A stretch of 64,000 nucleotides of DNA from assembly GCA_030524175.1 (NCBI GenBank), contig JAUNHC010000009.1, positions 91,472 to 155,471 on the forward strand, read 5' to 3'. The position numbers were made by a program, and so were the translations under genes. The stretch comes from Eubacteriales bacterium (GTDB lineage: Bacteria > Bacillota > Clostridia > Lachnospirales > Lachnospiraceae). Shown one piece after another: positions 59,262 through 64,000 of this stretch. Each line of letters opens with the position of its first letter. Positions within the stretch are counted from its first letter, which is position 1. The notes under the pieces are model-generated. The model was given only the letters and a program-made list of their open reading frames with translations. It had not been told where the DNA came from and made no database searches.

Positions 59262-60976
59262 AAAAGGTAATTCTGGCCATGGTATGTGTTCTGATAGTGT
59301 TAATGCCGAATACAATATTGGCAAGTAATGAAAATGAGTTATTATTTTCAGACAAATCCATCTCGGATATGTCGGCTGACAGTGAATGTGATTTTTCATT
59401 TCAGGAAGGTATTGACACCGACAAAAAAAATGATAGCAATAACAAACTAGTAGTTACTAACGAATTTGTTCCTGATACGGGTTTGAGTAACGAAAATAAT
59501 TTGCCATGTCCAATTGAACCGCGTCCAGACATTGCCCAGGGGAAAATATTGAGCATTGACAATGAAAATGTATATGAAAAAATGAATAAAACATATGACG
59601 AGGGGTATTATCCAATTGTGCAAAATGAGACTGCTACGTTAGTGCTGCCGCTTATTGCCTCTGGAGACATACTGAATGATCAGATTCGTGTGAGGTTTGA
59701 TTTAGGTGATGCTGTTTCTTCACCGTTTAGGTTTGATAATTATGATAAAACAGTGATGCTGCAAAGCCATCCTGTTAATAATGGTGTTAATGTAGTTGAT
59801 TCATTTTTAATTTCAGTGGATATACCATTAGTTGAAAATTGGACAGAAGGCCGATTCCTTGTAAATGTCAAAACAGCAGGACAATGGGCGGATGGTTCTC
59901 CTTTCTTACAGGAGTTTCCATTGTATGTTACGTTAGTTGCGGAAACTGATTCTAGTGATATCCTTTCTCCGCCATTAAGTCCGGTACCACAACCGGAAGA
60001 AGTGCCACAACCTGTACCAGAGTCAGGAAACTTGTCAAAATCGGAACCTGCGGAGGAACAGCCGGTTCCCCAGGCGAAAATCATGCTGGAGAGTTTTTCA
60101 GTAAATCCATCTTTTGTTATGACAGGTGAGGAATTTAGTATCTTAGCAGTTTTTAGAAACACAAATAAAAAGCAGTCTTTGAATAATGTGAAAATAACTG
60201 TGACAGGAGAAACGACGGATGTTATTCCTGCCGGGGGTGATGATACGGGGAGTTTCTACTTTGAAAGAATTGCCAGCCAGGGCGCTGCTGCCATTGATAT
60301 GAAAATGAAGGCGGCGTACAATGCAGAAGCAGGGCCACATAAAATAAAGTTTGCTATAGAGTATGAAGGCAATAAAGCAATGGCATATACAACAGCAGAA
60401 GAGGCTTTGGTACAAATTATGCAGCCTGTACGGCTAGAATTTGATGAACCTGAGATACCTAAGGAAGTTAATGCGGGTGATACAATATTAATTTCTTTAA
60501 ATGTAATGAATCTAGGGCTTGATATGGTACATAATGTTCGGATGACGGTGAAAGCACAGGGATTAGTGCCAGAAAAAACGGTGTTTTTAGGTAACATAGA
60601 AAGTGGTGCAGCTAAAAAAGGTGATTTATATGTTTTTGTCGAAACGCTGAACATGTCTGATTCAAAGACGATAAAAAAAGATGGTAATTATGGTGTGACA
60701 GAAGGGAATGTTATTTTGCTCTATGAAGATGAATATGGACAGGAATATACGAAGCAATTTGGGGTTCGTACAAACATTAATCCACCTGTGATTTTGACTA
60801 AAAAAGAGTCTGAGGAAGAGGAAAAACCTAAGAACCAGGGGCAATGGTGGATTTCTGTGATTATTTTTGCAGGGATTATCGTTTCATTTGCAGGCATACG
60901 CATATATACCAGAAAAAAGAAAGAGAGGATTCTCCGTCAGGAAGATGATGATTTGATTGGAGATTCACAATATTAG
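59258..60976 (+). CDS. Surface protein with Ig-like/CARDB-type repeats between MacB-like ATPase and permease
   Basis: A 572-residue protein. Signal peptide 1-24 (ILA|SN), an N-terminal beta-rich domain, a Pro/Glu-rich linker around 235-275 (PVPQPEEVPQPVPE), two Ig-like domains (about 275-380 and 390-500, with VFRNTNKKQSLNNVKITVTG and LNVMNLGLDMVHNVRMTV) and a C-terminal membrane segment (about 528-548) followed by KKKER. The two repeats resemble the COG1361/CARDB 'S-layer' domains that sit next to MacB-like transporters in Bacillota and archaea. It occupies the place of the HlyD-type adaptor and may be the extracytoplasmic partner. Confidence 0.82.
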   Translation: MKKVILAMVCVLIVLMPNTILASNENELLFSDKSISDMSADSECDFSFQEGIDTDKKNDSNNKLVVTNEFVPDTGLSNENNLPCPIEPRPDIAQGKILSIDNENVYEKMNKTYDEGYYPIVQNETATLVLPLIASGDILNDQIRVRFDLGDAVSSPFRFDNYDKTVMLQSHPVNNGVNVVDSFLISVDIPLVENWTEGRFLVNVKTAGQWADGSPFLQEFPLYVTLVAETDSSDILSPPLSPVPQPEEVPQPVPESGNLSKSEPAEEQPVPQAKIMLESFSVNPSFVMTGEEFSILAVFRNTNKKQSLNNVKITVTGETTDVIPAGGDDTGSFYFERIASQGAAAIDMKMKAAYNAEAGPHKIKFAIEYEGNKAMAYTTAEEALVQIMQPVRLEFDEPEIPKEVNAGDTILISLNVMNLGLDMVHNVRMTVKAQGLVPEKTVFLGNIESGAAKKGDLYVFVETLNMSDSKTIKKDGNYGVTEGNVILLYEDEYGQEYTKQFGVRTNINPPVILTKKESEEEEKPKNQGQWWISVIIFAGIIVSFAGIRIYTRKKKERILRQEDDDLIGDSQY

Positions 60977-60986
60977 GTAAGCATAC

Positions 60987-62270
60987 ATGAAAGCAAAAAA
61001 CCTTCTAAAATTTGCTGTTTTCGGATTAAAGCGCCGCAAAGCCCGAACTAGTTTGACTGTGTTGGGAGTGGTTATCGGTACAGTATGTATTGTTCTAATG
61101 TTTGCAATAGGTCTTTCAAACTATAGACAATTTGAGCAGAATATGCTCTCGGATCAAAGCCTGTTAGAGATAACGATTAACAATTATTATGACAGTACAA
61201 TGAAAAACGGAATCACGGACAGTATAATACAATCTATTAGTACCTTGCCGCATATTAAGACGATATCGCCTGTGATAGAATTTCCCGTGACCATAGTCGC
61301 AGGAAATTATCAAGCAAACCTGCAGCTTAAAGGAATTGCGCCTGAGGCTTTGAATGTGGTATTTGACAAAGGCTGTGGCTTTAAAGACAGCAATGCTATT
61401 TTTCCAATCGTGTGCGGCGGAAATACTGTTCAGCAGTTCATTGATCCGCAAAATCCACCAAATTATGCGGATTTTAATGCCATGGAAAACTATAGCCCTG
61501 ATATTGATTTGATGAATACAGAGATGGTAATGTCTTTAGGTATGGGGATAGAGGATTCTGAAATGCCATTATCACAGCAATACCGGGTAACAATATCAGG
61601 GATTACTGAAAAATCTTATAGTGAATCAAGCTACAGTACGTATATTGATATTGATTCTGCAAAACAGATTCTTATGGAAAACCGGGAACTTGCAGAAGAA
61701 ATGGGGCTTAGTATAAGTTCATATAATACAGTGAAAATTATAGTAAATGAGATGGATAATGTGGAGACCGTTTTGCAGGAAGTAAAAAAGTTGGGTTATG
61801 AAACTCACAGCCCTACGGAATCTATTATACAAATACAGGAAGAACAGGCGCGCCAGCAGGGTCAGCTTTTTGCAATAGGGTTTATTTCACTTTTGGTATC
61901 AGCGATTGGAATCGCGAATACCATGTATGCAAATATATTGGAGCGCAGACGTGATATTGGGATTATGAAGGTGTTAGGAATGCGAATATATCTGATTCGC
62001 AATTTATTTATGACGGAAGCAGCTTTAATTGGTCTGCTGGGAGGCTTGATCGGTATAGGAATTAGTTATATTATAACTATAGTAATAAATGTGAGTAATT
62101 CAGAAATATCTTTTTTAGGAATGCATTTTTCGGAGGGGATAGTAGTGTCCATACCCGTCTGGCTTTCAGTGGCGGCTATATTTATTACAATGGTGGTAGG
62201 AATTTTATCAGGTATTTATCCTGCATATAAGGCGACAAAAATGAGCGTACTGGAGGCAACGCGGAAGTGA
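60987..62270 (+). CDS. MacB/FtsX-type ABC transporter permease
   Basis: A 427-residue permease. One membrane segment (about 20-40, LTVLGVVIGTVCIVLMF) is followed by a roughly 250-residue extracellular MacB_PCD domain, then three C-terminal segments with ANTMYANILERRRDIGIMKVLGM, the FtsX coupling motif. It lies 10 bp after the Ig-domain protein. With the ATPase at 58554 it forms a mechanotransmission-type exporter. It is the last gene of the long cassette C operon. Confidence 0.93.
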   Translation: MKAKNLLKFAVFGLKRRKARTSLTVLGVVIGTVCIVLMFAIGLSNYRQFEQNMLSDQSLLEITINNYYDSTMKNGITDSIIQSISTLPHIKTISPVIEFPVTIVAGNYQANLQLKGIAPEALNVVFDKGCGFKDSNAIFPIVCGGNTVQQFIDPQNPPNYADFNAMENYSPDIDLMNTEMVMSLGMGIEDSEMPLSQQYRVTISGITEKSYSESSYSTYIDIDSAKQILMENRELAEEMGLSISSYNTVKIIVNEMDNVETVLQEVKKLGYETHSPTESIIQIQEEQARQQGQLFAIGFISLLVSAIGIANTMYANILERRRDIGIMKVLGMRIYLIRNLFMTEAALIGLLGGLIGIGISYIITIVINVSNSEISFLGMHFSEGIVVSIPVWLSVAAIFITMVVGILSGIYPAYKATKMSVLEATRK

Positions 62271-62340
62271 TGGAGAAGTTAATGCATCAAATGAGTGAAT
62301 CTTTTTTTTAATCAACGTCTGCTGTCTGCTTGTGCCACGC

Positions 62341-62370
62341 AAAAAAGGATACCATCTGATATCCTTTTTT
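62341..62370. terminator. Bidirectional terminator between cassette C and psicose epimerase
   Basis: An 11-bp stem (62341-62351 with 62360-62370), A-rich on the left and T-rich on the right, with an 8-base loop. It serves both convergent genes. Confidence 0.92.
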
Positions 62371-62382
62371 ACTAAAAAAGTT

Positions 62383-63255
62383 TTATTTCCAATCCAGCAT
62401 ATATCTCTGGAATATCACTGCATCCCGTGCATCTGCATCCAGTTTCTCTTCATTCAAGTCCGGAATCATTTCTCTCCAGACCTTGATATCAGATCCGACC
62501 TTTCCTCCGGTCTGTACAAAAGGTTCCATAACAACAGCCTTGTCATACTCAATATCCCGCAGAGCATCATGGATCTCCCGCCACGGGGTACGTCCCTTAC
62601 CGGGGACAAGCCTGTTGCACTCACCTGTATGGAAGTGTCCAAGAAGAGGCCCTGCCGTGCGGATGGCATCACCGATACTTGTCTCTTCAATGTTCATATG
62701 GAAGGTATCCAGCATTACCTTCACATTTTCTTTATCCACTTCCTTTACAAAACGGGTTCCTTCCTCAGAGGTGTTGAGCAGATAACCCTCAAAGCGGTTT
62801 AGCACCTCCAAGCAGAGTGTGATATTGTTTTTTGCGGCGATATCTGCCATTTCACGGACGCCCTCTATACTTCGTTTCCAATCGCCTTCTTTGTCAATTG
62901 GTTTGGTGTAATCCACAGGCCAATAGGAGTAAATTCCTCCTCCGATCAAATCAATTTCCAGTTGTCCCATTACGTCAAAGAGACGGCTGTAAAATTCTAT
63001 AGCATGTGCATGGACTGCCGGGTCCGGGGAAGCTATATTGCAATCCGGAGCCGGCCCATGTCCGGCTGTCAGAAGGATTCCATTGGCTTTGGCGCAGTTT
63101 TTCAGGGCTTGAATCTGTTCATGAGTGTAATCCGGAAGTGGGCTTGCCGCAATCTCCAGAATGTCAAATCCAAGCCTGGCGGCTTTTTCTGTGTAATAGA
63201 GATAGTCGCCCTCCCATTGTTTCTCCCAGTATGCATAATAAATACCGTGCTGCAT
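62383..63255 (-). CDS. D-psicose (D-allulose) 3-epimerase
   Basis: A 290-residue TIM-barrel enzyme that epimerises D-fructose and D-psicose at C3. The start MQHGIYYAYWEKQWEGDY, LEIAASPLPDY, GGGIYSYWPVDYT, LEVLNRFEGYLLNT, MLDTFHMNIEE, GHFHTGECNRLVPGKGRTPW and the end FQRYMLDWK are close to the Clostridium scindens/Dorea-type enzymes as I recall them. The metal ligands (Glu in LEVLNR, Asp in MLDTF, His in GHFHTG, Glu in VMEPF) are all present. It is monocistronic with AAGGAGG 5' of the ATG. It is related to the protein at 31274. Confidence 0.93.
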   Translation of the reverse strand: MQHGIYYAYWEKQWEGDYLYYTEKAARLGFDILEIAASPLPDYTHEQIQALKNCAKANGILLTAGHGPAPDCNIASPDPAVHAHAIEFYSRLFDVMGQLEIDLIGGGIYSYWPVDYTKPIDKEGDWKRSIEGVREMADIAAKNNITLCLEVLNRFEGYLLNTSEEGTRFVKEVDKENVKVMLDTFHMNIEETSIGDAIRTAGPLLGHFHTGECNRLVPGKGRTPWREIHDALRDIEYDKAVVMEPFVQTGGKVGSDIKVWREMIPDLNEEKLDADARDAVIFQRYMLDWK

Positions 63256-63356
63256 AGAGTATCCTCCTTATAATCTGTGTTTGTGACAGGTAACAGTAAA
63301 AAAATGTCAATATATCGTATGTTACAGAGCGATATGTACTGCGTGTCTATGAATGA

Positions 63357-63385
63357 AGTTTAAGATTGTTGTGTTGATTTGTCAA
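63357..63385 (-). promoter_or_regulatory. Promoter of the psicose epimerase gene
   Basis: On the minus strand TTGACA (63385-63380), a 17-bp spacer and TAAACT (63362-63357). A second TTGACA nearer the gene (around 63307) lacks a good -10. Confidence 0.55.
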
Positions 63386-63811
63386 TATATAGAGTCAGTT
63401 ATTATATAAAATTGGTGAATTTCACTATAACCAAAGCACAAAATTTATTTTAAAATATTTAGATATTTTCAAATGAAATAAACATTCGGATTAATATATA
63501 ATATGCTCATTAAAATATTTTTCTCTGTAAAGAATATGGTTAAAAGAATCGTTTGCAATTTAAAAATGTACCATATAAAGCAGAATAAAGAAAAATCCAG
63601 TACCACTGCTAATAATAAGGGTAATCCAATGTTGATGTTTTTTCCGGGGGATTCTTTTTTAATAGATAATTGCCGATGAAATATTAATAGAAGTCATGGC
63701 TGGATTGAGTTACGTTACGCCCCTCTCTCAGCCCGCCCCAGCCACAGCCTCCCGCAAAAGCGTCCCAATACCCCATTCCTCTTTATTTTACAGATAAGAG
63801 AAAACAATACC

Positions 63812-63841
63812 TTGACATTTTGTCTGGACAATTTTTATGAT
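63812..63841 (+). promoter_or_regulatory. Promoter of the gene starting at 63990
   Basis: TTGACA (63812-63817), an 18-bp spacer and TATGAT (63836-63841). It would give a leader of about 140 nt before the ATG. Confidence 0.6.
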
Positions 63842-63894
63842 ATTTTAATTTTATTTTGTTGTCAGATATGATATTATGATATAGTTATGAATTA

Positions 63895-63989
63895 TGTAAT
63901 GGCAAGTCGATGCCCTGTTCTTGGGTACGAAGCATCTCATCTGAAAAGCATTTCTTAATAATCTTATGCCTTATAAGGAGGTCAAATCT
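63895..63989 (+). other. Structured 5' leader of unknown class
   Basis: GATGC (near 63909) pairs with GCATC (near 63932), with an inner CCC/GGG pairing; CCTTATAAGG next to the ribosome site can fold back on it. I could not match it to a riboswitch class that I know. Its length and the small paired blocks suggest a cis-acting RNA, but this is weak evidence. Confidence 0.35.
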
Positions 63990-64000
63990 ATGAAAACAAA
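63990..64000 (+). CDS. Start of an unknown gene (truncated by window edge)
   Basis: ATG 63990 follows AAGGAGG by 8 bases and the first codons read MKT. The lysine after Met and the long leader resemble the binding-protein genes in this window (for example 35776, MKTKK), but three codons cannot identify it. Confidence 0.6.

Larger units (their letters stand above)
63256..63989. other. Long AT-rich intergenic region
   Basis: A 734-bp stretch without a credible gene. The left part holds the psicose epimerase ribosome site and promoter (63357-63385, minus strand). From about 63420 to 63810 nothing is recognisable beyond AT-rich sequence and one C-rich patch near 63720-63780. The right part holds a plus-strand promoter (63812) and a structured leader. 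Confidence 0.7.

Noticed and set aside
62332-62802. Plus-strand frame of 156 codons over the psicose epimerase
   Set aside because: It begins in the terminator and is antisense to a well-supported enzyme gene.

Overview
The window looks like a chromosomal segment from a gut anaerobe of the Bacillota, most likely Lachnospiraceae. The grounds are AAGGAGG-type ribosome sites before nearly every gene, many sugar ABC transporters with their own kinases, a YesM/YesN two-component pair, a glycyl radical enzyme with its activase, a D-psicose 3-epimerase of the Clostridium scindens/Dorea kind, and BlaI/BlaR1-type regulation. The family assignments come from reading motifs; no database search was run. 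I found no tRNA, rRNA, CRISPR array or transposase.

Layout. (1) 1-6954: a ribose/rhamnose-type ABC importer with two divergent permeases and two near-identical ATPase genes, a binding protein, and a rhamnulokinase. This parallels the RhaT/P/Q/S plus kinase arrangement described in rhizobia. (2) 7039-16200: a YesN/YesM pair on the minus strand, divergent from an oligosaccharide importer (binding protein plus two permeases; no ATPase nearby) and a GH116 glycosidase. (3) 16344-24689: a glycyl radical enzyme cluster with activase, enzyme, GntR/LacI-hybrid repressor, sedoheptulokinase-like FGGY kinase, fructose-6-phosphate-aldolase-type enzyme and a xylulokinase-like kinase. The set resembles the radical 'anhydroglycolysis' pathway of E. 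coli (YbiW/PflD plus FsaA/B), but the enzyme has an unusual glycyl loop. (4) 24840-29776: a complete LIV-type (branched-chain amino acid family) ABC importer. (5) 29813-42674: a LacI repressor divergent from an operon with a ketose 3-epimerase homologue, PfkB kinase, RbsABC-type importer, zinc dehydrogenase, short-chain dehydrogenase and class II aldolase, followed by a second rhamnulokinase and L-rhamnose isomerase.

(6) 42795-62270 is the accessory part and the most interesting. Three paralogous cassettes each encode a secreted protein of about 130 residues, a lipoprotein-like protein ending in a conserved PVW...NA..G segment, two membrane subunits and an ATPase of the lantibiotic-immunity type. 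Cassette A is on the minus strand, B is divergent from it on the plus strand, and C follows on the plus strand. B ends in a BlaI-like repressor and a BlaR1-like protease whose sensor is a short Cys-rich domain, not a penicillin-binding domain. C carries an extra pair of membrane proteins, has lost its lipobox cysteine, and runs on into a MacB-like ATPase, an Ig-like-domain surface protein and a MacB/FtsX permease. I read this as a peptide export, immunity or envelope-stress island of undescribed type. (7) 62341-64000: a D-psicose 3-epimerase on the minus strand, a long non-coding AT-rich stretch, and a structured leader for a gene that starts at 63990.

Organisation. All four binding proteins have AxA-type signal peptides without a lipobox, although true lipoproteins occur in the same window. 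GC-rich hairpins repeatedly follow the gene for the secreted component of an operon, which would give it a higher transcript level than the membrane genes behind it.
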